This document shows, piece by piece, positions 40,301 to 50,629 of a stretch of 64,000 nt of DNA. The position numbers and the translations under genes were made by a program. Origin of the DNA: Gilvimarinus algae (GTDB lineage: Bacteria; Pseudomonadota; Gammaproteobacteria; Pseudomonadales; Cellvibrionaceae); NCBI RefSeq assembly GCF_030518215.1, contig NZ_JAULRT010000032.1, positions 248,001 to 312,000 on the forward strand, given 5' to 3'. How positions within the stretch are numbered: the first letter of the stretch is position 1; each line of letters opens with the position of its first letter. The notes under the pieces were generated by a model. That model did not search any database. It was given only the letters and a program-made list of their open reading frames with translations, and was not told where the DNA came from.

Positions 40301-42628
40301 TCAGCGGTTCTCCAGTCGGTTGTAATCCAGCAGCCCGGCCTTGGTTGGCTGTTGCTGGTGATAGGCGCTGTGGATATGATCGCTGATCTCCCAGAAATTC
40401 GGGTCCGCCCGGCTGATGCCATAGCGCGCCTTAAGGGCGCGGTAGTCTGCTTCGGTCTGGGCGCCGGACACCCGCTCGGCAAAGGTGGCCAGTTGCTTTT
40501 CATCCACCAGCCAGAAGGTATTGGGGTAGGCGCCTATTACACCCGCCGTAACCACCAGAGAATCTTGCGCGGGCAGGCGCCTTTGCGCCTCGCTGAACAT
40601 TGAGGAGAGGTTGCTGTGGGCACTGGTGCGCAAGATACTGAAGACGCCCTGGCCGGGCACCAGCAGGAGGCTCGCTTCGGGCATCAGGTGGGCGCCCTGG
40701 CCCTGGGTGTTTTGCAGCGCCTGCAGCGCCGCTTTCAGTTGGGCGGGCCAGGTGAGCTGAGCAATGCGCTCACTATCGGCAAAGGCGGGCTCAAGGTGTT
40801 CGTGCAGCCGCTGCAAGAGTTCGGCCTTGGGGTGATCGGTTTGATAGTCGAGCAAATGCACCGGAGGCAGGCGGTCCAGATAGCGGGTCAGATACCCTTC
40901 AATATCGTCCTCCGCGCCCTGATACCAGTGCGCAATCAGCTCATTTTGACGGGACTTGGGCAAAAAGGCGACAAAGTTCATTTCGCCTTCAATGCGCAAG
41001 AAGTCCATATACAGCCGGCTCAACAGCTGATGGGACGCATTGCCGTAGACGTCAAAGCCGGCGACCAGCAAGTAGTGAATGCGCTCGAGCAGCGGGTAGT
41101 CGATGACCCAAGCGGTTTTTGGGGCTGGGCCAATCATACCTCGGGTCACACTGGCGCTGTCGTTGTGCCGCACGATGGTGAGCGCCGCGTTGTCATTGTT
41201 ACCTTCCCCGTCCCAGATAACGTCGATACCAATGTCCGTTTCGTTCTTCATGCGCTCGGCGATATATCTGGCCTTGGCCTCAAGGAACCTCTCCTGCAGG
41301 TGGGCGTATTCCAGCCAGCGGGAGAGCGGGCGCAAAGTGTTGCCTGCTTCTGCAGGCAAGCGCAGGTGCTCACTGTTGCTGGACAGAAACTCGCCATCGT
41401 TGGCCGGGTCAACGGTGTCGGGGGAGAGAAAAAATACCCAAAAGTGGTCCTGAATCACATTGAGCGCCACCTGGCCGCGACACACTGGCCCTTTGATAAA
41501 GTTCATGATGGTGAACTCGGCTTCGTCCAGCAAAAACCGGTAGCGGGCATCCACGGGCAGATCGGCAAAGCTGGCGAAGGGGTTGGCGGCCACCTCCGGT
41601 GTGTAGCCGGGCAATGCGGTGATCTCGTACTTGGGCGCGTAAAACCAGCGCCGCCAGTTCGCCATGCGCTCAGGGTGCAGTCGGTAGGGCATATGCGTTT
41701 TTGCCAGGCGCGTGGATGGGTCTTGCCAGAGGCGGTAGTACACTCGTTCCACCTTCGGGTCATCAAAGGGGCGTCGGCTGGCGATACGCTCAATTGGCTG
41801 GCCGGGCGGGGTGCGTGAACGCACCAAGCGAAACACGGTATCCGGTGCCGCATCAAAGTAGAGCCCTGCGAGAAAAAGATGCTCATAGAGATAGCGGTTG
41901 ATGAGCTGGGACTTGGTGTCGTTACCATTAAAAAAGGTTTCCCAGTCCGCCAGCATCTTGAGAAGTTTTGACGGCACGCCCGGCTCGGCGCCAGTTTGAG
42001 CACCGCTTTCGAGCCACTGTATAAGGGTGTCGTGCTCCTGGGCCGATAGCGCTGGTAGGCCATAGGGCATGCCCCACAGTGGGTAGTCGCTGGCATAACC
42101 GTCAAAATCCTCGGCACGCGGACACTGCTGATCCCGGTCTGTGGCAAAGTCAAAGCTGTCGGGCAATACTGGCGAGTGGGGCAGCGGGTGTTGTTGTTTC
42201 AAAAGCAGCAGCTGCGCCATGACGCTGCCGGCCAGGTTGGCCTCGGCGGTATTGGCTCGCTCGTTAATAACCGGGAAGAAGTCCTTTTCCCGCCAAGCAG
42301 CGGTTGAGCCCGCATCTTCAAACAGGCGCGTCAGCTCCGCCCCCATCAGGCGGGTGCCGTCATAGACTTTGTTTTTACTGGCGCCGCGCAGGAGCCCTTC
42401 GGTGGCGTCGAGCTTGAGCTGGCAGGGGGCGTCGTAGCAGCCGTGGCAGACCGTGCAGCGCGCCTCCAGCAACGGGCGAATGTTGGTCTGGTAGTCGGCG
42501 GCATCACCCCCGATGCCAGGCTCGCGCGGGCTCGGTGAGCCATAGCGGGCATCCAATTGAGATGCCCCAATAGCGGCGCAGCCTGCAATCAATAGCAACA
42601 TGAGTACGCAGGTGCGCGTGTGCAACAT
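40301..42628 (-). CDS. cti: Fatty acid cis/trans isomerase (periplasmic heme protein)
   Basis: A 775-residue exported protein. A lipoprotein-like signal (LLIAGC) is followed by a c-type heme motif CTVCH near residue 60, typical of Cti. The enzyme turns cis-unsaturated membrane fatty acids to trans, a rapid response to solvents and heat. Start MLHTRTCVLMLLL at 42628 chosen for its signal peptide over the open frame to 42751. Cti is restricted to some Pseudomonas, Vibrio and related groups. Confidence 0.9.
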   Translation of the reverse strand: MLHTRTCVLMLLLIAGCAAIGASQLDARYGSPSPREPGIGGDAADYQTNIRPLLEARCTVCHGCYDAPCQLKLDATEGLLRGASKNKVYDGTRLMGAELTRLFEDAGSTAAWREKDFFPVINERANTAEANLAGSVMAQLLLLKQQHPLPHSPVLPDSFDFATDRDQQCPRAEDFDGYASDYPLWGMPYGLPALSAQEHDTLIQWLESGAQTGAEPGVPSKLLKMLADWETFFNGNDTKSQLINRYLYEHLFLAGLYFDAAPDTVFRLVRSRTPPGQPIERIASRRPFDDPKVERVYYRLWQDPSTRLAKTHMPYRLHPERMANWRRWFYAPKYEITALPGYTPEVAANPFASFADLPVDARYRFLLDEAEFTIMNFIKGPVCRGQVALNVIQDHFWVFFLSPDTVDPANDGEFLSSNSEHLRLPAEAGNTLRPLSRWLEYAHLQERFLEAKARYIAERMKNETDIGIDVIWDGEGNNDNAALTIVRHNDSASVTRGMIGPAPKTAWVIDYPLLERIHYLLVAGFDVYGNASHQLLSRLYMDFLRIEGEMNFVAFLPKSRQNELIAHWYQGAEDDIEGYLTRYLDRLPPVHLLDYQTDHPKAELLQRLHEHLEPAFADSERIAQLTWPAQLKAALQALQNTQGQGAHLMPEASLLLVPGQGVFSILRTSAHSNLSSMFSEAQRRLPAQDSLVVTAGVIGAYPNTFWLVDEKQLATFAERVSGAQTEADYRALKARYGISRADPNFWEISDHIHSAYHQQQPTKAGLLDYNRLENR

Positions 42629-42714
42629 GGTTTTCTCTCCACTTCGGCTGCCCGTAGCATAACACAGGCGTTTTGCTTTAAAGTGTGGCTGATATTTTCC
42701 GATGAGGGCTTCGC

Positions 42715-44319
42715 ATGACGCAGTCACCCGCCAACAAACTCGCCGATCCAAAGTCCCACCTGATTGTGCGCAATGCGACGCTCAGCGATGTGGATGCCAT
42801 CGTGGCCCTGTCTGCGCGGGTGTATATTCCCATTGGCATGGAGGCCTATGTGCGCTCTGCCATTGTCGGCCAAATTAATACCTTCCCCCAGGGGCAGATT
42901 GTGGTCATGGTGGGCGAAGTCCTGGTGGGCTATTGCGCGACTTTTCGTATCTCGGGCAAATTTGCCTTGAAACCGCACACCTGGGCTGAAATCACCGGAA
43001 ATGGCTATGCTTCGCGTCACGACATCAATGGCGAGTGGCTCTACGGTATGGAGGTGTGCATTGACGATGCCTATCGCGGTTACCGTATTGGCCAGCGTTT
43101 GTACAACGAGCGCAAAAAGCTTTGTCAGTCACTGGAGCTTAAAGGGGTGGTGTTTGCCGGACGCATGCCCAACTTGTCGCGCCGGCTCAAGCGCTTTAAA
43201 ACGGTGGAAAACTACGTCGATCAGGTCATTCGCAAAAAGGCCAAGGATCCGGTGTTGTCTTTTCAGTTGCGCAATGGCTTTGAAATCATCGGCATCCTTG
43301 AAAACTACCTCGACGAAGACAAGCAGTCGCTCGGTTACGCCGCTCACATGAAGTGGGAAAACCCCAAAGTCCCCAAATCCAATGACAAGCCGGCCAAACA
43401 TTACGGGGTGCGCATGCCCGAAGTGGTTCGAGTGGCCACTGTGCAGTACATGCAGCGCAAAATTACCTCTTTTGGCGAATTCATAAAATACATTGAGTAT
43501 TTTGTCGACGTAGTGGCCGACTACAAAAGCGATTTTGTGGTTTTCCCCGAACTGTTCACGCTGCAGCTACTGTCGATTGAAGATCAGGAGCTGTCGCCCT
43601 TTGAATCCATTGAGGCGCTCACCAAATACACGCCACGGTTGAAAGAAGCGTTTCGCAATATGGCGCTGCACTACAACGTCAATATCATCGCCGGCTCACA
43701 CCCCACCCGTATGGAAAACGGGCGCATTGAAAATATTGCCTATATTTTCCTGCGCGATGGGCGCATGTTCGAGCAGCCTAAAATTCACCCCACGCCCAAT
43801 GAGGTGTACTGGTGGGACATCGAAGGCGGCAGCACCCTGCGAGCTATTGATACCGACTGTGGCCCCATAGGGGTGTTGATTTGCTACGACTCGGAGTTTC
43901 CGGAGCTGGCCCGGCATCTGGCGGATCAGGGTATTCACTTTTTGTTTGTACCTTTTTGTACAGATGAGCGGCAGAGTTATCTGCGTGTGCGCTACTCCTG
44001 TCAGGCGCGCGCGGTAGAGAACCAGTTTTATGTCATTATGTCCGGCAATGTGGGCAACCTGCCCAATGTCGCCAACATGGATATTCAGTACGCCCAAAGC
44101 TGTATTCTCACACCCTGTGACTTCGCTTTTGCCCGAGACGGTATTGCCGCTGATACAACGCCCAATGTGGAAACCGTGGCTTTTGCCGATTTGCGCCCCG
44201 AGTCCCTATTGATGGCGCGCAACAGCGGAACCGTGCAAAACCTGAAAGACCGGCGCCACGACCTCTACCGTATGGTCTGGAAGGGCGACCGTATTACACC
44301 GATAAAAGACGAGGGATAA
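42715..44319 (+). CDS. GNAT acetyltransferase - carbon-nitrogen hydrolase fusion
   Basis: A 534-residue two-domain protein. Residues ~15-215 form a GNAT acyltransferase domain (YRGYRIGQRLYNERKKL is the acyl-CoA loop). Residues ~230-525 form a nitrilase-superfamily domain with the Glu-Lys-Cys triad in VFPELFTLQL, the Lys of EQPKIHPTPNE and GVLICYDSEFP. This fusion is known in many proteobacteria but its substrate is not established; an acylated amide is a reasonable guess. Single gene, divergent from cti. Confidence 0.92.
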   Translation: MTQSPANKLADPKSHLIVRNATLSDVDAIVALSARVYIPIGMEAYVRSAIVGQINTFPQGQIVVMVGEVLVGYCATFRISGKFALKPHTWAEITGNGYASRHDINGEWLYGMEVCIDDAYRGYRIGQRLYNERKKLCQSLELKGVVFAGRMPNLSRRLKRFKTVENYVDQVIRKKAKDPVLSFQLRNGFEIIGILENYLDEDKQSLGYAAHMKWENPKVPKSNDKPAKHYGVRMPEVVRVATVQYMQRKITSFGEFIKYIEYFVDVVADYKSDFVVFPELFTLQLLSIEDQELSPFESIEALTKYTPRLKEAFRNMALHYNVNIIAGSHPTRMENGRIENIAYIFLRDGRMFEQPKIHPTPNEVYWWDIEGGSTLRAIDTDCGPIGVLICYDSEFPELARHLADQGIHFLFVPFCTDERQSYLRVRYSCQARAVENQFYVIMSGNVGNLPNVANMDIQYAQSCILTPCDFAFARDGIAADTTPNVETVAFADLRPESLLMARNSGTVQNLKDRRHDLYRMVWKGDRITPIKDEG

Positions 44320-44366
44320 ATTCCCCGCCGAGCCCGATAGATGATCTCAACCACTGGAGAGATCGC

Positions 44367-45521
44367 ATGCAAAAAACCATAAACCTGCTGCTGGTAGCCT
44401 TGGCGCTGCTGGTAGCTTGCCGCGCTGTTGCACACGAAGATCACCATCACCACCACTACGATCCGGTGATCATTGGTTATGTGTTCAGCCCGGACAAACC
44501 CCTCGATCCGGATACCATTGCCGCAGAAAAACTCACGCATATCAACTACGCCTTTTCCAATATTGAAAACGGCAAGGTGGTCAATGGCTTTGATTTTGAT
44601 GACGACAATTATCAACTACTACAAAGCCTGAAAAAGCGTAACCCGTCGCTTAAGATATTGTCCTCAGTCGGCGGCTGGACCTGGTCCGGCGGTTTTTCCG
44701 ATATGGCGCTGACGCCGCAGTCGCGTCAGACATTCATCGACAGCGCAGTGGCCTTTGTGCGCCGTCATCAGCTCGATGGCATTGATATCGACTGGGAGTA
44801 CCCGGGTCTTACCGGTGCCGGCAATACCCATCGTCCGGAAGACGGTGTCAACTTTACCCAGGTACTTAAAGGGTTGCGCTCGGCCTTTGATAAACTGGAA
44901 AAAGAACTCGGTCGCGAGCTGTTGATCACCATTGCCACGGGCGGATTTCCCGATTACTTGGCCAAGAGCGATATCGGCAACTGGCAGGCGTATTTGGATT
45001 ACATCAACATCATGGCGTACGACTACAACTTCCCGCGGGACGGCGGCACCACCGGCCATCACACGGCATTGTACAGCCACCCCGATGATGACAGTGGTCA
45101 GTCCGCCGATGCGGCGGTAACCCATCATATGGCCGCCGGTGTGCCGGCCCATAAACTGGTGGTGGGGGTGGCTTTCTACGGTCGCGCCTGGACGGAGGTT
45201 GAGCCCGGCAATGCTGGTCTTGGACAAACCGCTAAGGCCGGCCAGCCCGCCTTTGGCAGCAGTCGTTACCACAACCTGCGTGAAGCGGTTATCGGGCAGG
45301 GTGATTACACCCGCCATTGGGACGATCTGGCCAAGGCGCCTTGGCTTTGGAGCGAAAAAGAGCGCACCTTCGTCAGCTACGATGATCCCGAGTCGGTCGC
45401 AGCCAAGGTGAAGTACATTCGCGAGCAAAAGCTCGGCGGGGTAATGTTCTGGCAGTACACCTCTGACTACAACCACGAGTTGTTGGACACGATCAATAAG
45501 GCCTTCGGCCGCCGCCATTGA
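44367..45521 (+). CDS. Glycoside hydrolase family 18 chitinase
   Basis: A 384-residue exported GH18 enzyme. After the signal (LLVAC could also be a lipobox with Cys18) comes HEDHHHHHYD, a short His-rich spacer. The catalytic motif DGIDIDWEYPG (DxxDxDxE, Glu as acid) and SVGGWTWSGGF are intact, as is MAYDYNFP. It hydrolyses beta-1,4-GlcNAc polymers outside the cytoplasm. There is no carbohydrate-binding module, so it is a catalytic-domain-only chitinase. Confidence 0.9.
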   Translation: MQKTINLLLVALALLVACRAVAHEDHHHHHYDPVIIGYVFSPDKPLDPDTIAAEKLTHINYAFSNIENGKVVNGFDFDDDNYQLLQSLKKRNPSLKILSSVGGWTWSGGFSDMALTPQSRQTFIDSAVAFVRRHQLDGIDIDWEYPGLTGAGNTHRPEDGVNFTQVLKGLRSAFDKLEKELGRELLITIATGGFPDYLAKSDIGNWQAYLDYINIMAYDYNFPRDGGTTGHHTALYSHPDDDSGQSADAAVTHHMAAGVPAHKLVVGVAFYGRAWTEVEPGNAGLGQTAKAGQPAFGSSRYHNLREAVIGQGDYTRHWDDLAKAPWLWSEKERTFVSYDDPESVAAKVKYIREQKLGGVMFWQYTSDYNHELLDTINKAFGRRH

Positions 45522-45571
45522 TGGCGAATACCCAGCGGGCAGGGAGGCCCTTTTCTGTGCGCGGTGTGCCA

Positions 45572-45597
45572 CAGAACGACGGCCGTTAGTCGTTCTG
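45572..45597 (+). terminator. Hairpin after the chitinase gene, possible terminator
   Basis: CAGAACGAC and GTCGTTCTG form a 9-bp perfect stem with an 8-nt loop, 50 bp after the stop. There is no T run directly after it, so its role as a terminator is doubtful. Confidence 0.35.
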
Positions 45598-45693
45598 GCA
45601 CCGCCGGCCAGCCTGTCTTTACGATTCTTTTTCTCTGGTCTTTGAGGGCGCGCGTTAGCATAGAGGCGTGTGTTTCTGTCAGAGAGGTTCACC

Positions 45694-46692
45694 ATGCTCC
45701 AAGCAACCGCTTACTCAGTTCTCGACCTCGCCCACGCCAAAGTAGACGCCAGTTACGCGGACGCCTACGCGCGTGTGGTGGAGGCGGCGCAGGCGGCCGA
45801 GGATCTCGGTTACCGGCGTTTTTGGTTGGCCGAGCATCACAGCATGGACGGCATTGGCAGCTCGGCAACCAGTGTCTTGATCGGCCACATCGCTGGCGCG
45901 ACTCAGACGCTTCGCGTTGGTGCAGGCGGTATTATGTTGCCCAATCACGCGCCCATGGTGGTGGCGGAGCATTTCGGTACCCTTGAGGCCCTCTACCCCG
46001 GCCGCATTGACCTGGGGGTGGGTCGGGCGCCGGGCAGCGACGGGGCTACCATGCGCGCGCTCAGGCGTGAGCTGCACAGCGGGGTAGACGATTTTCCCGA
46101 ACAGCTGGCTGAGCTACAGTACTTTTTGGGCGAGCAGCAGCCCGGGCAGAAAGTCTTTGCCGTTCCCGGTATGAGCAGCCAGGTGCCCATCTGGTTACTG
46201 GGGTCGAGCCTTTACAGTGCGCAACTGGCGGCTCGACGCGGCTTACCTTTTGCTTTTGCCTCGCATTTTGCGCCGCGGTTGATGCTGGAGGCGCTTCACC
46301 TGTATCGCACAGGCTTTGAACCCTCAGCGGTGCTCGATGCGCCCTATGCGGCGATTGGTGTGCCCGTGTGTGCGGCGCCAAGCGATGAGCAGGCGCGGTA
46401 TCTTCATACCACGGCGCAGCAGAGCGTTCTGGCGCTGCTGCGTGGTGAGCACTTGCGGCTGCGTCCACCGGTTGAGTCCATGGAGTCGCTGTGGACGCCA
46501 CAGGAGGCGGCGCACATCAGTGACTTTCACGGCATTGCCGTGGTTGGCGGTCCAGAGACGGTAAGGCAGAAGCTTCAGGAGTTGAAAACCCTCACCGGCG
46601 CTGATGAATTTATTTTTGCCAGCAACTTCTTTGATCAGCGCGACCGCCTGCGCTCGTTGGAGCTGGTCGCGCTGGCGATGAACGGCATCTGA
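45694..46692 (+). CDS. LLM-class (bacterial luciferase-like) flavin-dependent oxidoreductase
   Basis: A 332-residue TIM-barrel oxidoreductase of the luciferase-like monooxygenase superfamily ([51 protein letters not shown]). It uses reduced FMN or F420; family members oxidise varied small molecules. ATG at 45694 has AGAGAGG upstream and is preferred to a GTG at 45670. Substrate unknown. Confidence 0.88.
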   Translation: MLQATAYSVLDLAHAKVDASYADAYARVVEAAQAAEDLGYRRFWLAEHHSMDGIGSSATSVLIGHIAGATQTLRVGAGGIMLPNHAPMVVAEHFGTLEALYPGRIDLGVGRAPGSDGATMRALRRELHSGVDDFPEQLAELQYFLGEQQPGQKVFAVPGMSSQVPIWLLGSSLYSAQLAARRGLPFAFASHFAPRLMLEALHLYRTGFEPSAVLDAPYAAIGVPVCAAPSDEQARYLHTTAQQSVLALLRGEHLRLRPPVESMESLWTPQEAAHISDFHGIAVVGGPETVRQKLQELKTLTGADEFIFASNFFDQRDRLRSLELVALAMNGI

Positions 46693-46748
46693 TCTCGGGA
46701 TCTGCTATCGTAAGGGTGCCAGACAAAGAGGGAGTGGCACCAAACGTG

Positions 46749-49700
46749 ATGTGTGTGAAATTGCCGGCAGTCTTCTCAGCACTCGTGGTCTTGCTGTTCA
46801 GTGCCTTGTCGTTCGCCGAGGGATCCGTGCGTTTTGAGCGCTTGGCACTGGCCGCGGTTCAAGACCAAGGCGGAGGCGCTATCAGTGCTGTGCGGGCCGT
46901 GGTGAAAGGGCCGCAGGGTTTTATTTGGCTCGGCAGCGAAAACGGTGTCTTCCGTTACGATGGCCGCTCGCTGGTTGGTTATCACGCCCAGTCCGGCAAT
47001 GACGCAACCCTGAGTGGCAATTTTGTCTGGGATCTGGCGGTCGATCAGGACGGCACCCTCTGGGTAGCCACGGGTAATGGGCTGAACATCTACCGACCCC
47101 ACACCAATCACTTCGAGCACTTTACCCTGCAAACCGCCGAGACCAGCCTCACTGGCGAGAGTATTTTTACGCTGGCGGTCGACGCGCAAAACCGACTTTA
47201 TCTTGGCACCTCGAATGGCCTGTTGGTGCTCGGGCCGCAGCGCGAGCAGTTGACGCGCTATCGCAACAGTGAATCTCAAGCGGACAGTTTGAGTCGGGAT
47301 CATGTGCGCGACGTGTTTGTCGATAGCGCCAATCGCGTCTGGGTGGCCACCGCTGGTGGCGGCCTGAATCGGCTGCAGCGAGAGAGCGGTGGTTTTGTTG
47401 TCTATCGCCATCGGGACGATGACCCCAATTCGCTGATTGACGACGATGTCTCGGCCATTACCGAGGATCATGCCGGGCAGATTTGGGCGGGCTCCTACAG
47501 CAGTGGCTTGACGCGTTTTGATCCCGCGAGCGGGCGCTTCTGGCGTTACAGCCGCAGCGATGACAAGTACTCGCTGGCCAGCAATAACGTCGCTGACTTG
47601 CTCACTGACAGCGGCGGGCGAGTGTGGGTGGCCACCGATCACGGTGGCCTGGCACTGTACCGCCCGCAAACGGATGACTTTCAGCGCTTTACTCACAGCG
47701 CTTACGATTCCGACAGTCTGAGCTCGGATCAGCCGCGCCGGCTCTATGAAGACGATCAGGGAAACCTGTGGATTGGCATGTTCCCGGCGGGTGTCGATTT
47801 TCTCGACCGCTCGGCGTTCGTGTTTAAGAACTACACCCATCGACCCGACGACCCCACAAGTCTTAGTCACAATGGTGTGTTGACGTTTTTCCAAGATAAC
47901 GCCGGGCACTACTGGATAGGCACCGAGCGCGGCGTAAACCGCTGGGACCGGGAGAATCACCGCTTTGTTCGCGCCAGTGGCGCTCTGGCGCCCCTGGCAG
48001 ATGCGGCGGTGCTGACCATAGAGCAAACCCGTAACGGCGACTTTTGGTTCGGCACCTGGTCGGGTGGTTTGTACCGCTACCGTCCGGCGACCGATCAATT
48101 GCAGCACTACCTGCCAGACAAGGCCCAGCCAAGCAGTATTGGTAGTGTGTTTATCTGGAAGTTGCTGGAAGATCGCGACGGCACTTTGTGGGTCGGCACT
48201 GAGAATGCCGGATTGAGCCGCTACCGCCCGGCCACCGATGACTTTGTCCACTATACGGCCCGCGGCACACAGAGCGAGGGCCTGATCAGCAATCAGATAT
48301 GGACGTTGTTGGAGTCGCAAGACGGCCACATCTGGATTGCGACTTTGGATGGGTTGGACCGTTTGAATAAAAAGACGCAAACCTTTGAGCATTTTCCAGC
48401 CGATGCCACAGACCCGGACCGGCTAAGCAGCCATCAAGTGATCTCTCTGTATCAGGATCGCGCCGGCGATATTTGGGTGGGCACGCGAGACGGCGGTGTA
48501 AACCGTTTTGATCATGCCAGGGGCACCTTCGAGCGATTGAGTGTTGAGCAAGGGCTGCCCTCGTCTACCGTCTCCAGTATTATTCAGGATGACGCCGGTG
48601 ATGTCTGGGTGACGACGGTAAACGGTATTGCCCGCATCGATCCGGAGGCCTTTCGTGTGCTCAACCGCTACTACCGCTCCGATGGTCTGGTGGCCAGTAA
48701 CTTCAATCGCGATGCCACTTTTAAAGATGACCAGGGGCGTTTGTTTGTGGGCAGCATTGGCGGTTTCAGTGTGTTCGATCCGGCCAAGCTACAGACCCAT
48801 CAAAATGCGCCGCCCGTGGTGATTACCGAGTTGCGGCTGTTTAATCAACCGGTCAGCGCGGGCGATGACACCGGAGTTTTGAAAAAGGCCATTAATCGCA
48901 CTCGCGAGCTCACACTGCGACACGACCACAACATGTTTTCCTTTGAGTTTGCGGCGTTGAGCTTTCGCACGCCCGAACTCAATCGCTACGCCTATAAGCT
49001 GGAGGGCTTTGACCGCGACTGGAATTTCATTGGTCACAAACACACGGCGACCTACACCAACATGTCACCGGGCGAATATGTGTTCCGGGTAAAGGCGGCC
49101 GATAAGGAAGGCAACTGGAACGAGCAAGGCGCGGCTATCGCCGTGCGTGTGGAGCCGCCGCCCTGGCGCAGCGGTTGGGCCTATTTCGCTTACTTGCTGG
49201 TGTTGGCGGCGCTGTTGTATACCGGGTTGAGGGTAAAGCAGTTACGTCAGCAGTCGCGCGAGTATCAGACGCTCTCGCTGACGGATCCTTTGACCAACGC
49301 CAATAACCGTGCCGGTATGGCACGTCAGGTTCAGCAGCGGGTAGGCCAGAGTTTGTTCGACTCTTCCGCAGGCTTGTTGGTGCTCGATATCGATCACTTT
49401 AAGCCAATTAACGACTCGCTGGGTCACGATACCGGCGACCGGGTACTGCGTGAACTCGCCGCGCTGTTGGCGCAAACAGTACGCGCAAGCGACTGCCTGG
49501 CGCGGTGGGGCGGCGAAGAGTTTGTCTTGTTCTGTGCGCCAGTGGACACAGCCGCGCTCAGGTCGCTTGCCGAGAAAGTGCGCCGCCGGGTAGAGTCTCA
49601 TGTGTTCGACGCGCCCGGCCACCGACTGTCGTTGACCTTAAGCATAGGCGGCGCTTGCGCCCGGCCGGGGGAGGATTTTGACCGCCTGTTCAAGCGCGCC

Positions 49701-49763
49701 GACGAGGCGCTTTACAACGCTAAGGCTGACGGCCGCAACCGCGCGGTTATGGCGCAGGATTAG
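46749..49763 (+). CDS. Beta-propeller sensor diguanylate cyclase (Reg_prop - Y_Y_Y - GGDEF)
   Basis: A ~1004-residue membrane sensor. A signal peptide (to about SFAEG) is followed by some 12-14 two-component-regulator propeller repeats forming two periplasmic propellers (each with patterns like DGTLWVATGNGLN), then a Y_Y_Y domain (LNRYAYKLEGFDRDWNFIG). One membrane helix (WAYFAYLLVLAALLYTGL) precedes a GGDEF domain with active site RWGGEEF and an inhibitory-site RASD five residues before it. It links a periplasmic signal, often oligosaccharide in this family, to c-di-GMP synthesis. A GTG at 46716 is an alternative start. Overlaps the convergent mscS gene by 17 bases. Confidence 0.92.
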   Translation: MCVKLPAVFSALVVLLFSALSFAEGSVRFERLALAAVQDQGGGAISAVRAVVKGPQGFIWLGSENGVFRYDGRSLVGYHAQSGNDATLSGNFVWDLAVDQDGTLWVATGNGLNIYRPHTNHFEHFTLQTAETSLTGESIFTLAVDAQNRLYLGTSNGLLVLGPQREQLTRYRNSESQADSLSRDHVRDVFVDSANRVWVATAGGGLNRLQRESGGFVVYRHRDDDPNSLIDDDVSAITEDHAGQIWAGSYSSGLTRFDPASGRFWRYSRSDDKYSLASNNVADLLTDSGGRVWVATDHGGLALYRPQTDDFQRFTHSAYDSDSLSSDQPRRLYEDDQGNLWIGMFPAGVDFLDRSAFVFKNYTHRPDDPTSLSHNGVLTFFQDNAGHYWIGTERGVNRWDRENHRFVRASGALAPLADAAVLTIEQTRNGDFWFGTWSGGLYRYRPATDQLQHYLPDKAQPSSIGSVFIWKLLEDRDGTLWVGTENAGLSRYRPATDDFVHYTARGTQSEGLISNQIWTLLESQDGHIWIATLDGLDRLNKKTQTFEHFPADATDPDRLSSHQVISLYQDRAGDIWVGTRDGGVNRFDHARGTFERLSVEQGLPSSTVSSIIQDDAGDVWVTTVNGIARIDPEAFRVLNRYYRSDGLVASNFNRDATFKDDQGRLFVGSIGGFSVFDPAKLQTHQNAPPVVITELRLFNQPVSAGDDTGVLKKAINRTRELTLRHDHNMFSFEFAALSFRTPELNRYAYKLEGFDRDWNFIGHKHTATYTNMSPGEYVFRVKAADKEGNWNEQGAAIAVRVEPPPWRSGWAYFAYLLVLAALLYTGLRVKQLRQQSREYQTLSLTDPLTNANNRAGMARQVQQRVGQSLFDSSAGLLVLDIDHFKPINDSLGHDTGDRVLRELAALLAQTVRASDCLARWGGEEFVLFCAPVDTAALRSLAEKVRRRVESHVFDAPGHRLSLTLSIGGACARPGEDFDRLFKRADEALYNAKADGRNRAVMAQD

Positions 49764-50622
49764 TGTCGTCGGCCACCAGCGGTATGTGGCTTGAGCGCAA
49801 GTGCAAGTCCCGCTGGGGGAAGGGAATTTCCACACCTGCCTCGCGCAGCGCGTCGTCAATCGCCCAGACGTAGTCCGAGGTTACCTGGGTGGGGCGTTTG
49901 ACCGCATCGGGCGCAACCCACACGCCCAGCAAGAAATTGAGGCTGCTGTCGCCAAAACCGCTCATCCAGACAATGGGTTTGTGTTTTTCATCGTTGAGCG
50001 TGTAGCTGACACTGGCGGCGGCCTTGAGCACGGCCTCGCGGACGGTGTTTTTGTCCGAGCCGTAAGCGACGCCAAAAGGGATGCGAAAGCGGCGCACGTT
50101 CTCTTCCAGGGTCCAGTTCACCACCCGGCCACTGATAAACTCCGAGCTGGGCACCAGAATATCAATATTGTCGTTGGTGCGTATCAGCGTCGAGCGCAGG
50201 CGAATGGCTTTTACCTCGCCCATCAGCCCAGAGTCCAACTCGATAAAGTCGCCCACTTTGATGGATTTTTCCAGCAAAATAATAATGCCCGAGACAAAGT
50301 TATTGACGATGGACTGCAGCCCGAGGCCAATACCAATACCCAGCGCACTGCCGATAATCACCAATTTATCGAGCTGAAAGCCCAGCACCGAGAGCGCGCC
50401 AATAAAACCGAGCACGACCAAAAAGTAGTAGACAATCCGGTTGATGGTGTAGATCTGGTGGGTCACCGTGGGGTGGCGATAGAGCGCCAGGCGATTAATG
50501 GCGCGGCTGATCAATCCGGCGATCACAAAGGTGGCAATGATCACGATGATCGAGGCGCAGAGCGCGCCGCTGGTGAGCGTGTAGTTGCCGACTTTAAGTA
50601 GCGTTATATCCAGCCATTCCAT
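49747..50622 (-). CDS. MscS-family mechanosensitive channel
   Basis: A 291-residue small-conductance channel with three N-terminal membrane helices, pore-lining helix near LVIIGSALGIGIGLGLQSIV, and the conserved beta domain (VGDFIELDSGLMGEVKAIRLRSTLI). It releases solutes on osmotic downshock. The sulfurtransferase gene lies directly upstream on the same strand (7 bp). Confidence 0.92.
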   Translation of the reverse strand: MEWLDITLLKVGNYTLTSGALCASIIVIIATFVIAGLISRAINRLALYRHPTVTHQIYTINRIVYYFLVVLGFIGALSVLGFQLDKLVIIGSALGIGIGLGLQSIVNNFVSGIIILLEKSIKVGDFIELDSGLMGEVKAIRLRSTLIRTNDNIDILVPSSEFISGRVVNWTLEENVRRFRIPFGVAYGSDKNTVREAVLKAAASVSYTLNDEKHKPIVWMSGFGDSSLNFLLGVWVAPDAVKRPTQVTSDYVWAIDDALREAGVEIPFPQRDLHLRSSHIPLVADDTNPAP

Positions 50623-50629
50623 AGATCGG

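Noticed and set aside
40616-41818. 400-codon plus-strand frame within cti
   Set aside because: Antisense shadow of a well-supported gene.
45572-45597. Chitinase hairpin as a firm terminator
   Set aside because: No T run on either side; kept only as a low-confidence feature.
46776-48392. 538-codon open frame on the minus strand
   Set aside because: It is antisense to the propeller repeats of the GGDEF sensor; long opposite frames are common in GC-rich repeats, and it has no domain or ribosome-binding site.
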